A DNA stretch of 64,000 nucleotides from Tabrizicola sp. (GCF_030694085.1 NZ_JAUXZE010000035.1:651983-715982), one strand, 5' to 3'; numbered from the stretch's first letter, positions 36,718 through 45,943 are shown. Made by a program: numbers and translations. Notes: generated by a model from the letters alone, not told the origin.

Positions 36718-37425
36718 TCACCCACACAATGCGTAGAATCGGTCAGCCTGCAGCAGGGCAGCCCGCTTTCGGGCAGCAGCTTCGGCGGCCTCGTCGTCCT
36801 CACCCCACAGCGAAATCTGCCAGTCCTCGTCCACGCGCGACATGGTCCAGGCCTCGTCGGCGCTGATCCGGCCCCGTGCCACGGCCAGCGCGAGCACCAG
36901 CGAACCCGAGATCGCAACAAGGTCGTGGAAAGCTGCAAGCTGGTAAGCGCTCATGGCATGGACATGGGTCCGCAACGCCGCAAGGCTTGGCTCCGGCTGG
37001 GCCACGTGCATCACGCCCGTCGCCTGTCGCAGGGGGGCGCCAAGGTCGTCCCGCGCCCAGTCCAGCAGCGGGTCCCAGCTTTGCGCCTGACGCGCGACCA
37101 GGGCGGCTGGCCCCTCGGCCCGGTAGCACAGAAGGTCGCTGCCGCCGTATTCCGCCAGCATGTCCGCCACCGCGGCGAACTGCGGCATCACCGTGTCGAT
37201 GGCCGAGTTTGCCGTGCGGGTGAAAGGCATCGTCTCGGGATTGACGGTCTTCTCCTGCGCCTGCCATTCCGCCGCGACCGCCTCGGCCAGCGCAAGCGTC
37301 GGCAGGACCAGCGCAGCCTTCAGCGGCGTGCGAACCGGACGGGCATCAAGGTGGACCGTGAACCCACTCTCCACGGGCACAGCGGTTGCGGCGGTCCAGA
37401 AACGACGGGCCGTCCAGGTGCTCAC
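36718..37425 (-). CDS. ATP12 family chaperone (F1 ATP synthase assembly)
   Basis: 235 residues. The sequence RRFWTAATAVPVESGFTVHLDARPVRTP matches the N-terminus of ATP12 proteins, and AEYGGSDLLCYRAEGP and WDPLLDWARDDLGAPL are further family blocks. ATP12 helps the alpha subunit of F1 fold and assemble in mitochondria and alphaproteobacteria. The ATG overlaps the pseudouridine synthase stop by 4 bases. Confidence 0.9.
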   Translation of the reverse strand: MSTWTARRFWTAATAVPVESGFTVHLDARPVRTPLKAALVLPTLALAEAVAAEWQAQEKTVNPETMPFTRTANSAIDTVMPQFAAVADMLAEYGGSDLLCYRAEGPAALVARQAQSWDPLLDWARDDLGAPLRQATGVMHVAQPEPSLAALRTHVHAMSAYQLAAFHDLVAISGSLVLALAVARGRISADEAWTMSRVDEDWQISLWGEDDEAAEAAARKRAALLQADRFYALCG

Positions 37426-38468
37426 CTTATCACCTCGAACGGGTCTGCCGGCACGTCGTCTTCCTTCCAGTCCAGCAGCTTCCAGGTCCGGGCCATATGC
37501 TCGGGCAAAGGCGCGGTGAAGGTGATCTGCTTCTTGGTGACCGGGTGCTCGATGGTCAGGCTGCGCGCATGAAGGTGCAGCTTCCTTGACAGATCGCCGC
37601 CCGCCCCCGCGCCCCAGCCATCGCCCAGGTTGTCCGCTTCGCCGCCGCCATATTTGCTGTCACCCAGAATCGGATGCCCGATCTCGGCCATGTGTGCGCG
37701 CAACTGGTGGGTCCGGCCCGTGACCGGCTCCAGAGCCATCCACGACAGCCGCGCACCCAGGAACCACAGGGTGAAGTAATCGGTCTGCGCGCGCTTGGCA
37801 TCGGGATGGTCGGCCAACTTGGCGGGATGGACGCACAGCATCTTCTCGCTGTCGCCGCCCCTGCCCCGCCCACCCGGAGCCTTCTCCAGCGCGAACTTGA
37901 TCGACCCCTGCCGGGGATGCGGAACCCCTGCCACGACAGCCCAGTAGATCTTGCGCGCCGCACGGTGGCGCAGCGTTTCCGACAGCGCGCGGGCGACACG
38001 GTCGGTGCGGGCCAGCATCAGCAGGCCCGAAGTGTCCTTGTCCAGCCGGTGCACTAGCTTGGGCTTTTCCTTGTAGCCGAACTTCAGCGCCTCGGCCAAA
38101 CCGTCCACATGCCGATCCCCCTGCCCCGACCCGCCCTGCGAGGGCAGACCGGCGGGCTTGTTCAGGACGATCATGTGTTCGTCCTTCCACAGGACCGCCG
38201 CCTGGATCATCTTGGCATCGGCCGCCGAAACACCCTGGATGCGCGCCTCGGTCCGTGCGACTTGATCCGGCAGTGGCGGAACCCGCACCATCTGGCCCGG
38301 CTTCACGTGGTCCGAGGCCTTGACTCGCCCGCTGTCGACCCGGACTTGACCCGTCCGGCACAGCTTTTCGACGGCAACCTGGTTCAGTTGCGGGAAGCGG
38401 CGGCGCAACCACTTGTCCAGGCGCTGTTCGCCTTCATCCTCGGTCACGGTCAGGTTCTGGACGGTCAT
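37422..38468 (-). CDS. RluC/RluD-type pseudouridine synthase
   Basis: 348 residues. An S4 RNA-binding domain (about 12-70: RLDKWLRRRFPQLNQVAVEKL) precedes the catalytic domain with HRLDKDTSGLLM, which holds the catalytic aspartate. The rRNA site modified cannot be told apart between RluC and RluD by eye. It overlaps crcB upstream and the ATP12 gene downstream, forming a tight crcB-rlu-atp12 operon. Confidence 0.9.
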   Translation of the reverse strand: MTVQNLTVTEDEGEQRLDKWLRRRFPQLNQVAVEKLCRTGQVRVDSGRVKASDHVKPGQMVRVPPLPDQVARTEARIQGVSAADAKMIQAAVLWKDEHMIVLNKPAGLPSQGGSGQGDRHVDGLAEALKFGYKEKPKLVHRLDKDTSGLLMLARTDRVARALSETLRHRAARKIYWAVVAGVPHPRQGSIKFALEKAPGGRGRGGDSEKMLCVHPAKLADHPDAKRAQTDYFTLWFLGARLSWMALEPVTGRTHQLRAHMAEIGHPILGDSKYGGGEADNLGDGWGAGAGGDLSRKLHLHARSLTIEHPVTKKQITFTAPLPEHMARTWKLLDWKEDDVPADPFEVIR

Positions 38469-38815
38469 GCTAGGCTCCGGGCAATGGCCACGCCAAGCGC
38501 GACGGCGATCAGGGACAGGGCGACAGAGCCCAGGACATAGGCAGCGGCCTGCAAGGGCTGGCCGGACTCGACCAACTTCAGCGTGTCCAGCGAGAAGGCC
38601 GAGAAGGTCGTGAACCCGCCCAGAAGGCCGGTCATCAGCAGGAAGTGCCAGGTTTCGCGGTTGCCGATAAGGACGAACAACACGCCAATCACAAGGCTGC
38701 CCAGCACGTTCACCGCGGCGGTGCCCAGCGGCGCGCCGATGGCCGAAACCATCAGGTAACGCAGGACAGAGCCCGCAGCGCCGCCAAGCGCGATCAGAGG
38801 AAGGGTCAGGGACAT
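38465..38815 (-). CDS. crcB: Fluoride exporter CrcB/FluC
   Basis: 116 residues and four membrane helices, the normal CrcB size. The family block GGAAGSVLRYL at the N-terminus and the GFTTFSAFSLDTL segment that lines the fluoride pore are both clear. I chose the ATG at 38815 (MSLTLPLIALGG). I looked for a fluoride riboswitch in the 262 bases upstream and could not recognise one; instead there is an 11-bp repeat array. Confidence 0.93.
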   Translation of the reverse strand: MSLTLPLIALGGAAGSVLRYLMVSAIGAPLGTAAVNVLGSLVIGVLFVLIGNRETWHFLLMTGLLGGFTTFSAFSLDTLKLVESGQPLQAAAYVLGSVALSLIAVALGVAIARSLA

Positions 38816-38901
38816 TGGCCTGCTTTGCGGCGGGATGGGCGGTTTGTCAATGCAGGGACCTTGCCGCCGTTCCCCGCGATTCGCCAAGCTTGGTTAACAG
38901 C

Positions 38902-38977
38902 TTTTCGGACATACGCGCGTATGGACGCTTTCCATACCGGAACCATACCCCCTCCATACGGTCGGAATGTCCGAAAA
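38902..38977. repeat. 11-bp-phased CCATACC array bounded by inverted repeats
   Basis: Units CCATACCGG, CCATACCCC and CCATACGG start at 38932, 38943 and 38954, exactly 11 bp apart. ACATACG at 38909 and an opposite-strand copy (CGTATGG, 38919-38925) lie before them. The whole is enclosed by the perfect inverted repeat TTTTCGGACAT (38902-38912) and ATGTCCGAAAA (38967-38977). It shares the 14-mer CCATACCGGAACCA in form with the array at 2790-2845. TTAAC sequences lie on both outer sides. Confidence 0.75.
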
Positions 38978-39077
38978 CTGCAGGGGTTAATCCAGCGATT
39001 CCAAGTGTTTCGCCGCCAGGGTCAAGGGTGTTGCGTGGCCCCTCGCCAGACCCACGTCCACCTTTCAGAAACCAAGA

Positions 39078-40385
39078 TCAACCGTCCTGCCGTTTCGCCC
39101 GCAGCTTGGCGAAGTACTCCACCCGCTTCTTCAGCTCACGCTCGAATCCGCGCTCGGGGGGCAGGTACCAGACGGGCCGCTTCATTCCCTCGGGGAAGTA
39201 GTTCTGTCCCGAGAACCCGTCCTCGGCATCATGGTCATAGGCATAGCCCGAGCCATAGCCGATCTCCTTCATCATCCGGGTCGGCGCGTTCAGGATGTGC
39301 TTCGGCGGCATCAGGCTGCCGGTTTCCCGCGCCGCCGCCCGGGCCGCCTTGTAGGCCGTATAGACCGCGTTCGACTTCGGGGCGAGTGCAAGATAGACCA
39401 CCGCCTGCGCCAGCGCCAACTCCCCTTCCGGCGAGCCGAGACGCTCGTAAGTCTGCCATCCGTCAAGACAAACGGCCTCGGCCTGCGGGTCGGCGAGGCC
39501 GATATCCTCCACCGCCATCCGGGTGATCCGGCGGGCCAGAAAGCGCGGGTCTTCGCCGCCCTCCAGCATCCGGGCGAACCAGTAAAGTGCCGCATCCGGG
39601 TCTGATCCCCGCACCGATTTGTGCAGGGCGCTGATCAGGTTGTAATGCTCCTCGCCCGACTTGTCGTATTTCGCCGCCCGCCGCATCAGCCGCTGGGCAA
39701 GCTGGTCGCGCGTGAGCGGAGCATCCACCTTCCACGCCGCCACCTGCTCGATCAGGTTCAGAAGCGCCCGCCCATCCCCATCCGCCATCTCTAGCATCGC
39801 CTCGCGCGCCTCGCCCTTCAGCGGCAGCGCCCGGCCCAGGTCCTGCTCGGCCCGCTGCGCCAGACGCTCCAGATCGGTCAGAGAAAGCCGTTCCAGGACA
39901 ATGACTTGGCTTCGGCTCAGCAGCGCCGCGTTCAACTCGAAGGACGGATTTTCCGTCGTCGCCCCGACCAGCAGGATCGTGCCGTCCTCCATATGCGGCA
40001 GGAAACCATCCTGCTGCGCCTTGTTGAAACGGTGGATCTCGTCGACGAACAGAAGCGTCCCCTTGCCGTTCTGGCGGCGCAGCTTCGCGGCCTCGAACAT
40101 CTTCCGAAGGTCGGGGACGCCGGTGAAGATCGCCGAGATCTGCACGAAATGCAGGTCGGTCTCATCCGCCAGTAACCGCGCTATGGTGGTCTTGCCCACC
40201 CCCGGCGGGCCCCAAAGGATCAGCGAGGACAAGGATCCCGCCGCCAGCATCGCGCCCAAAGGGCCGTCGCGGGACAGAACCTTTTCCTGGCCGATCACCT
40301 CGGACAGCGATTTCGGTCGCAGACGGTCGGCCAGCGGGCGGGGGCCACCGGCGGGTTGTGAAGGCATGTCGAACAGGTCGGCCAT
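39078..40385 (-). CDS. rarA: Replication-associated recombination protein RarA (MgsA)
   Basis: 435 residues. The AAA+ ATPase part has GPPGVGKTTIARLLA (Walker A) and LLFVDEIHRFNKAQQDGFLP (Walker B), with the arginine finger in LLSRSQV. C-terminal blocks YNLISALHKSVRGSDPDAALYW (in parts), ARRITRMAVEDIGLADP and LNAPTRMMKEIGYG are typical of RarA/WRNIP1. It acts at stalled replication forks. Confidence 0.94.
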   Translation of the reverse strand: MADLFDMPSQPAGGPRPLADRLRPKSLSEVIGQEKVLSRDGPLGAMLAAGSLSSLILWGPPGVGKTTIARLLADETDLHFVQISAIFTGVPDLRKMFEAAKLRRQNGKGTLLFVDEIHRFNKAQQDGFLPHMEDGTILLVGATTENPSFELNAALLSRSQVIVLERLSLTDLERLAQRAEQDLGRALPLKGEAREAMLEMADGDGRALLNLIEQVAAWKVDAPLTRDQLAQRLMRRAAKYDKSGEEHYNLISALHKSVRGSDPDAALYWFARMLEGGEDPRFLARRITRMAVEDIGLADPQAEAVCLDGWQTYERLGSPEGELALAQAVVYLALAPKSNAVYTAYKAARAAARETGSLMPPKHILNAPTRMMKEIGYGSGYAYDHDAEDGFSGQNYFPEGMKRPVWYLPPERGFERELKKRVEYFAKLRAKRQDG

Positions 40386-40414
40386 GCGCCACCTTACCCA
40401 AGCGGACTGCGGGA

Positions 40415-41788
40415 CTAAAGCCGGAAGCGCAGCCGCGTCGGCTCGCCCCCTCGGATCAGGTCGATCTGCCAGCGCCGCGATGGCACTTGCGCCGCCACCA
40501 CCGCGTCTGCCGGAGTGGTTATCCCCTGCCCGTTGATCGCGATCAGGATGTCACCGGCCTGCAAGCCGATGTCGAAGGCCAGATCCGAAGTCTCAAGCAG
40601 GATGACGCCTTCGGCCTGCACGGGCAGGTGAAACTCGGCGATGATGGCCGGGTTGATCCGAGCCAGAACGGCCCCGCGCAGGATGATATCCTGGGTGACA
40701 CGCGTCTGCTGGCGGTCCGGCTCGTCCGGGGCGGGCCCCAGCGTGACCACCGCCTCGGCGACTGCGCCGTCCTGCACATAGGTCACCGGCTGCGCGCCAG
40801 TCCCAAGCACCGACAGCCGATACAGAAATTCTTGCGGAGTGTTGACCCCGTCGCCGCCCAGCGACAGCACAACGTCGCCTTCCGCCAGACCCGCCGCAAC
40901 AAAGGGACTTTGCGGGTGCAGCGCCGTGATCATCACCCCAAGCGGCCGGTCCATTCCGATGGCGTCGGCCAGTGCAGCATCCACCTCTTGTCCCGAAATC
41001 CCGGCCCAGGGACGGCGGAACTGCGTTTCTCCGGTCTTCGCCTGGGCGATCACCGCAGCCACCAGGTTCGACGGCACCGCAAAGCCGATCCCGTTGGACC
41101 CGCCGTCCTTGGTCAGGATCGCGGTGTTGATCCCCACCAGCCGCCCCTGCATGTCAACCAGCGCCCCGCCCGAGTTTCCCGGGTTGATTGGCGCGTCGGT
41201 CTGCACGAAATACCCAGTGCCATCCCCCACCTGGAGCGCCGACCGCGCCAGACCGGAAACGATGCCCGAGCTTACGGTTTGCCCGACCCCGAAGGGGTTG
41301 CCGATCGCAAGCACGAGGTCGCCCACCTGCAAGGCGTCGCTGTCACCAAGCTGCAGCGCGGGCAGAGGTTCGTCCGCCTCAACCTTCAGAACCACAAGAT
41401 CACTTTGTGGGTCCGCCAGCAGCACACGGGCCGCGAACTCGCGACGATCGGCCAAGACCACGCGAATGTCGGTGGCGTCTGCAATCACATGGTAGTTCGA
41501 CACCACAACGCCATCCGCCCCGGCAATCACGCCCGACCCAAGCGAATTGCGGACCCGCGGGGGACCGTTCAGATCCTTGAAGAACTGATCGAAGAATGGG
41601 TCCCCCGCAAAGGGGTTCGACCGGTCCTGGACCAGTTGGCGTGCATAGATGTTCACGACCGCTGGCGCCGTCTGGCGCACCACCGGAGCAAAGGAGAGCG
41701 CAATATCGGCACTGGACTGCGGGACGGCGGTCTCGGCGGAAAGCGGTCCGGGCAGATACAGGAAAAGCAGCAGGACAAGACGCAGCAT
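40415..41788 (-). CDS. Deg-family periplasmic serine protease
   Basis: 457 residues with a signal peptide (MLRLVLLLFLYLPGPLSA). The trypsin-like triad is His100 (NYHVIAD), Asp130 (QSDLVVLK) and Ser206 (NPGNSGGAL). Two PDZ domains follow (about 280-370 and 375-450), as in DegQ/DegP. It should degrade or hold misfolded envelope proteins. I chose the ATG at 41788; the sequence before it lacks conservation. It is a single gene with no obvious partner. Confidence 0.92.
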   Translation of the reverse strand: MLRLVLLLFLYLPGPLSAETAVPQSSADIALSFAPVVRQTAPAVVNIYARQLVQDRSNPFAGDPFFDQFFKDLNGPPRVRNSLGSGVIAGADGVVVSNYHVIADATDIRVVLADRREFAARVLLADPQSDLVVLKVEADEPLPALQLGDSDALQVGDLVLAIGNPFGVGQTVSSGIVSGLARSALQVGDGTGYFVQTDAPINPGNSGGALVDMQGRLVGINTAILTKDGGSNGIGFAVPSNLVAAVIAQAKTGETQFRRPWAGISGQEVDAALADAIGMDRPLGVMITALHPQSPFVAAGLAEGDVVLSLGGDGVNTPQEFLYRLSVLGTGAQPVTYVQDGAVAEAVVTLGPAPDEPDRQQTRVTQDIILRGAVLARINPAIIAEFHLPVQAEGVILLETSDLAFDIGLQAGDILIAINGQGITTPADAVVAAQVPSRRWQIDLIRGGEPTRLRFRL

Positions 41789-42138
41789 GATAACGACTCG
41801 CAGGACTGAGGTCCCGCTCAATCTGGGCGCTGACCGCAGGACAGGCAACAGGAGAGACCCGCCGCCTGCACGCAGCTGGATCAATGCTTGGTGCCGGAAC
41901 GTCCATTTCGACCACCTGGTTCTCGATCCCGTCAATCACCAGGACCGGCCCCATCGCCCGCATCTTGACGCCCACCCCGTCAGCCCAGCGAGGCCAGGTT
42001 GCGGCGAGCAGTGTCGGCAATGCGTGGCGCCAAGGCATCGTATGACTGCACCTGTTGGCACATGGGAGCGTCGTGGTCTGCCCGGTGTCACCCTTTCGGC
42101 AGGGAGGTCACCGGCGCGGCTCGAGGCCAGAGCCGTGG
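41789..42138 (-). other. 350-base gap with possible gene remnants
   Basis: No intact gene is convincing. On the minus strand a 27-codon frame (42063-41980, start MCQQVQSYDALAPRIAD, end RRNLASLG) stops. A different frame then continues with ADGVGVKMRAMGPVLVIDGIE. Joined by a frameshift, the two look faintly like a class I methyltransferase segment. This is by eye only and could be chance in GC-rich DNA. Confidence 0.25.
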
Positions 42139-42756
42139 TCAGAACAAGCGGTAATCTCGCGCCCGCCGGATCGCCTCTGCTGTCGTGCGGGCCGACAATT
42201 TTTCCCGCGCAGATACGATGCGGGCCTTGAAGGCGCTTTCCGAAATTCCCAGGCGAGACGCGGCGTCTGAATGTCGATCACCACCAGCCAGACAACGCAG
42301 CGCCTCAAGCTGCGCCTGCGTCAGCGAAGTGGGCAGGGCAAAGCGGTCATGCATCCGCTTGACGCAAGACTGGATCATGCGGATCTCCTGCGTCTCGAAC
42401 TCGCGGTCCGCGCGCGCAAATCCGGCAATGCTGCGAGAACTCGTTGGGCCGCAGGCGACTGTAAGACCGTACCGAAGCCCGAAGACCGCCGCCTCGGGCA
42501 GGATGCGGTGCGGATCAGAAAAGGCCGGGTCGCTCCACCGGATCACTCCGGTATTTGCCATGCCCCAGATTGTCGCCGGATCGCGGAGGACATAGGCATT
42601 CGCTGTATAGTGCTCTACCCAGCGATGATCGTAGGTCTGATATGTCATCAGCGGCGAGGTGAATCGGATGTGCAGCCCGATGAAATATCCGGCCGGGGCA
42701 AGCAGCCGCAGCTCGTCAAGAGTCCCGTCCGTATCAGAGGTTATGGGAACCAGCAT
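42139..42756 (-). CDS. LuxR-type quorum-sensing regulator (downstream copy)
   Basis: 205 residues. The autoinducer-binding domain (about 10-140) keeps the key residues of TraR/LuxR: Trp46, Tyr50, Asp59, Pro60 and Trp74, in WVEHYTANAYVLRDP and IRW. The helix-turn-helix (about 145-200) begins LTQAQLEALRCLAGG. It is unusual in having SAFKARI where most LuxR proteins have TVKFHL. It lies 96 bases after luxI and is similar to the copy at 43493. A 7-bp hairpin (42777-42794) lies just before its start. Confidence 0.9.
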   Translation of the reverse strand: MLVPITSDTDGTLDELRLLAPAGYFIGLHIRFTSPLMTYQTYDHRWVEHYTANAYVLRDPATIWGMANTGVIRWSDPAFSDPHRILPEAAVFGLRYGLTVACGPTSSRSIAGFARADREFETQEIRMIQSCVKRMHDRFALPTSLTQAQLEALRCLAGGDRHSDAASRLGISESAFKARIVSAREKLSARTTAEAIRRARDYRLF

Positions 42757-42852
42757 TCACTCGCCTTTTGGATCGCGCGCCAGCAGGCTGGCGCAGGTGC
42801 GCGCAGTCGGGGACCACAAGACCCCGAAGCAACGGCGCGGCAGAGCTGCGCG

Positions 42853-43440
42853 TCAATGCAGCTTGGTTGCCATGCTGATCGTCACACAGACCGACCGGCT
42901 GCCACCGGTGTCCATCACCGGACCCGAGGGCACACAGTCCAGACCAACCCGCCGGGCAAGGCGCGGCGAATGCTCGGGGATGATCCCCAGAAGCATGGTT
43001 GCGCAAAGTTGGCGAGCCGAGACGACCATTTCGTGTATCAACTGCATCTGGACCCGAAGGCGATCGGCGGCCGGGACGTCGTTCGAGACGAAGACCCTGC
43101 TGGATTCCCAGATGTTCGGATCGATTGGCGCTTCGAAGTTCAGAAGGTTGCGTGGGATAGTCTCCAGAAGACCGCGCTGTGCGTCCCGGATCATGTAGGT
43201 GTAGATGCCGCAGCGGTGTGTCGTGGGCGTCAGGCGGACCCCGGCCATCACGTCTCCGTCCTTGTGAACGCAGACCCAGCGGCTGGCGGGCGTGTCATAC
43301 TGGTCGAACTCCATCCCGTTCGCTTCGGGCAGATCCCATTTCGCGTTCTGGATGAAGGTCCGGTGCCGGGCCCGGAACATGTTGGCGAAAAGCTCGCCGT
43401 GGTTGTGAAGGTTGTCGTATGACAACGTGGTGGCTTCCAT
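42853..43440 (-). CDS. Acyl-homoserine-lactone synthase (LuxI family)
   Basis: 195 residues. The invariant residues of the family are present: Arg25 and Phe29 (RHRTF), Trp35, Asp46 and Asp49 (FDQYD), Arg69 (GVRL), and Glu112 and Arg115 (WESSRVFV). It makes an AHL signal from SAM and acyl-ACP; the acyl chain cannot be predicted. AAGGAG stands 9 bases before the ATG. It is flanked by two luxR genes on the same strand. Confidence 0.93.
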   Translation of the reverse strand: MEATTLSYDNLHNHGELFANMFRARHRTFIQNAKWDLPEANGMEFDQYDTPASRWVCVHKDGDVMAGVRLTPTTHRCGIYTYMIRDAQRGLLETIPRNLLNFEAPIDPNIWESSRVFVSNDVPAADRLRVQMQLIHEMVVSARQLCATMLLGIIPEHSPRLARRVGLDCVPSGPVMDTGGSRSVCVTISMATKLH

Positions 43441-43492
43441 TCTTCATTCTCCTTCTTTTGGTCGATCAGAACCTTGGAAGGGACAGTCTGAA

Positions 43493-44104
43493 TCAAAGCA
43501 GCCGATATTCCCGGGCCTTGCGGATTGCTTCCGATGCAGTGCGCGCTTCCAGCCGGATTCTTGCCGACTGGACGCGCGCCTTGAAGGCGCTTTCCGTGAT
43601 GCCTAGTTTTTCCGCCGCCGCAGCATGCCTGTCCCCGTTGGCAAGGCATTGCAACGCTTCGATCTGCGCTTTCGTCAGATCGGAGGGTGGCTTTGCCTCT
43701 ATGTGCAGCTGGATAGTCACTTCCTTGAGTTGCCCAATCTCCTCATCGGTGAATTCACGGTCCGATCGGCTGATGCCGACGATCGAACGCGAGGTGATGG
43801 GCCCATAAGAAGACACGGCGCCGAATTTCAGGCCGTGGCCAGCGGCCTTCTTCATGACGCCAAATGGATCAGGCAGCGGGATCGCGCTCCAGCGGGTAGT
43901 TCCCTCGACACCGACGCCCCAAAAGACAAGCGGATCGCGCAGATAGTAGGAATGGCTGTTGTAATGTTCGACCCACGACTGCGGATACGAGCTTTTGTAG
44001 ATCAGCGGCGTGGCAAAACGGATGTGAAGCCCGACGGTGTAGCCCATGGGGGCCAGCCGATCGAGCTGCTCAAGCAACACCGTTATCGCCTTCCGTTCGG
44101 ACAT
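43493..44104 (-). CDS. LuxR-type quorum-sensing regulator (upstream copy)
   Basis: 203 residues. Ligand-domain residues Trp44, Tyr48, Asp57, Pro58 and Trp72 are kept (WVEHYNSHSYYLRDP, TRW), as is YGPITSRSIVG. The helix-turn-helix has LTKAQIEALQCLANGDRHAAAA and the same unusual SAFKARV helix as the other copy, so the two are paralogs. It is first of the luxR-luxI-luxR set. The upstream gap is AT-rich and separates it from the rplQ terminator. Confidence 0.9.
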   Translation of the reverse strand: MSERKAITVLLEQLDRLAPMGYTVGLHIRFATPLIYKSSYPQSWVEHYNSHSYYLRDPLVFWGVGVEGTTRWSAIPLPDPFGVMKKAAGHGLKFGAVSSYGPITSRSIVGISRSDREFTDEEIGQLKEVTIQLHIEAKPPSDLTKAQIEALQCLANGDRHAAAAEKLGITESAFKARVQSARIRLEARTASEAIRKAREYRLL

Positions 44105-44228
44105 TCCCGATCACTTCCCTACTCGCACCTTGATTCTACTGACAATTGATCTTGGCCCTAACGGCTACCTTTTCAAGATAGCTAATGCATGGCGGAAACA
44201 AGTTAAGAATTCAACCTTTTCAATGGAA

Positions 44229-44252
44229 AAGGCCCACCGTGTGGCGGGCCTT
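44229..44252 (-). terminator. Intrinsic terminator after rplQ
   Basis: On the minus strand a hairpin with arms AAGGCCC and GGGCCTT is followed by TTTTCC. It lies about 25 bases after the rplQ stop and ends the ribosomal region before the luxR gene. Confidence 0.85.
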
Positions 44253-44276
44253 CACATTTTCGACGAAAGTAGCGGT

Positions 44277-44687
44277 TCAGGCTTCGGCAGCTTCGACCCG
44301 GGCCCGGTCCGCCGCACCCTTGGCGGAGGTGTCGCGGTCCACGAACTCGATGATCGCCATCGGGGCCATGTCGCCGTAACGGAAGCCGGCTTTCATGATC
44401 CGAACATACCCGCCCTGACGGTCCTTGTAACGCGGCCCCAGGATCGCGAACAGGCGCTCGGTGTGCATGTCCTGCTTCAGGGCAGCATGGGCCTGACGGC
44501 GCGCATGCAGGTCACCGCGCTTGGCCAGCGTGATCAGCTTCTCGATGATCGGGCGCAGTTCCTTGGCCTTGGGCAGGGTGGTCTTGATCTGCTCGTGCTC
44601 GATCAGCGAGCCGCACATGTTGGCGAACATCGCCTTGCGGTGTTCGTGGGTCCGGTTCAGCTTCCGGTAGCCGCTAGAGTGACGCAT
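44277..44687 (-). CDS. rplQ: Ribosomal protein L17
   Basis: 136 residues. The N-terminus [24 protein letters not shown] is the L17 signature, and a 20-residue acidic-alanine tail is normal in alphaproteobacteria. It lies at the end of the alpha block, 133 bases after rpoA. A palindromic hairpin occupies part of that gap. Confidence 0.97.
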   Translation of the reverse strand: MRHSSGYRKLNRTHEHRKAMFANMCGSLIEHEQIKTTLPKAKELRPIIEKLITLAKRGDLHARRQAHAALKQDMHTERLFAILGPRYKDRQGGYVRIMKAGFRYGDMAPMAIIEFVDRDTSAKGAADRARVEAAEA

Positions 44688-44788
44688 TGGAATCTCCTAT
44701 CCGCGTGTTTTGCTTTGTCCGGCAGGGCCTACGTGTGGTCCCGCTCACCTTGGGCTTGCGCCAGTCATTCCCCGCATGTGCGGGCATT

Positions 44789-44816
44789 TGTAGGGTGGGC
44801 AATCTGCCCACCCCCG
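44789..44816. repeat. Palindromic intercistronic element (rpoA-rplQ gap)
   Basis: GTAGGGTGGGCA and TGCCCACCC form an 8-bp-plus stem with a 3-base loop just after the rpoA stop. It matches the GTAGG(G/T)(T/C)GGG family seen at 49751, 58027 and 63711. A second small palindrome (CCCGCATGTGCGGG) lies before it. Confidence 0.65.
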
Positions 44817-44820
44817 ATTG

Positions 44821-45837
44821 TCAGAACTGGTCCTCGAACCGCTTGGCCAGATCCTCGATGTTCTCCGGCGGCCAGCTTTCGACGTCCATCCCAAGATGCA
44901 GACCCATGCCCGAAAGCACTTCCTTGATCTCGTTCAGCGACTTGCGGCCGAAGTTCGGGGTACGGAGCATTTCCGCCTCGGTCTTCTGGATCAGGTCGCC
45001 GATGTAGACGATGTTGTCGTTCTTCAGGCAGTTGGCCGAACGGACCGAAAGTTCCAGCTCGTCCACCTTCTTCAGCAGCAGCGGGTTGAACTCCAGCCCA
45101 GAGTCGATCTCGCCGACCTTGGCCGATTCAGGCTCTTCGAAGTTCACGAAGATCGACAGCTGGTCCTGCAGGATGCGCGCGGCATAGGCCACCGCGTCAT
45201 CCGGGGTCAGGCTGCCGTCGGTCTCGATCTTCATCGTCAGCTTGTCGTAGTCCAGCACCTGGCCCTCACGGGTCGGGGTGACTTCATACGAAACCTTCTT
45301 CACCGGCGAGTAGATCGCGTCGATCGGGATCAGCCCGATCGGTGCATCCTCAGGACGGTTCTTGTCGGCCGAGACATAGCCCTTGCCGGTATTCACGGTC
45401 AGTTCCATGAACACGTCGGCGCCGTCGTCCAGGTGGCAGATGACGTGGTCCTTGTTCAGAACCTCGATGCCATTGGACTCCGAGATATCGCCCGCGGTCA
45501 CGACGCCCGGCCCCTTGGCCGAGATCGACAGCCGCTTCGGGCCGTCCACGTCCATCTTGATGCTCACGCCCTTCAGGTTCAGGACGATGTCGGTCACGTC
45601 TTCACGGACGCCCGCGACCGACGAGAATTCGTGCAGGACGTTGTCGATCTGGACGGAGGTGATGGCCCCGCCCTGCAGCGAAGACATCAGCACACGGCGC
45701 AGCGCGTTGCCCAGCGTCAGGCCGAAGCCACGCTCCAGAGGCTCGGCGATCACCGTCGCGACGCGGGCGGCATCGGCCCCCGGCTTCACGACCAGTTGCG
45801 TCGGCTTGATGAGTTCCTGCCAGTTCTTATGGATCAT
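44821..45837 (-). CDS. rpoA: RNA polymerase alpha subunit
   Basis: 338 residues. The N-terminal dimerisation domain has [21 protein letters not shown], and the C-terminal domain has [22 protein letters not shown] and [15 protein letters not shown] chose the ATG at 45837 ([14 protein letters not shown]), the usual alphaproteobacterial start. A terminator-like hairpin lies between it and rpsK. Confidence 0.97.
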   Translation of the reverse strand: MIHKNWQELIKPTQLVVKPGADAARVATVIAEPLERGFGLTLGNALRRVLMSSLQGGAITSVQIDNVLHEFSSVAGVREDVTDIVLNLKGVSIKMDVDGPKRLSISAKGPGVVTAGDISESNGIEVLNKDHVICHLDDGADVFMELTVNTGKGYVSADKNRPEDAPIGLIPIDAIYSPVKKVSYEVTPTREGQVLDYDKLTMKIETDGSLTPDDAVAYAARILQDQLSIFVNFEEPESAKVGEIDSGLEFNPLLLKKVDELELSVRSANCLKNDNIVYIGDLIQKTEAEMLRTPNFGRKSLNEIKEVLSGMGLHLGMDVESWPPENIEDLAKRFEDQF

Positions 45838-45911
45838 TCTGAAGCCCCTATTCTTGTCCGCTGCCGATGTCCGTAAGCAGGCGGACGCCCGAGGATCGTA
45901 AACGACGAAAA

Positions 45912-45943
45912 CCGGGCCGTGAGGGAACACCCCCACGGCCCGG
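45912..45943 (-). terminator. Terminator-like hairpin between rpsK and rpoA
   Basis: Arms CCGGGCCGTG and CACGGCCCGG form a 10-bp stem, extended by GGG/CCC inside, followed on the minus strand by TTTTCG. It lies 15 bases after the rpsK stop, within an operon that is normally continuous, so it probably works as an attenuator. Confidence 0.7.

Noticed and set aside
38816..38901. A fluoride riboswitch before crcB
   Set aside because: I could not find the conserved pseudoknot pattern; the region is instead followed by the repeat array.
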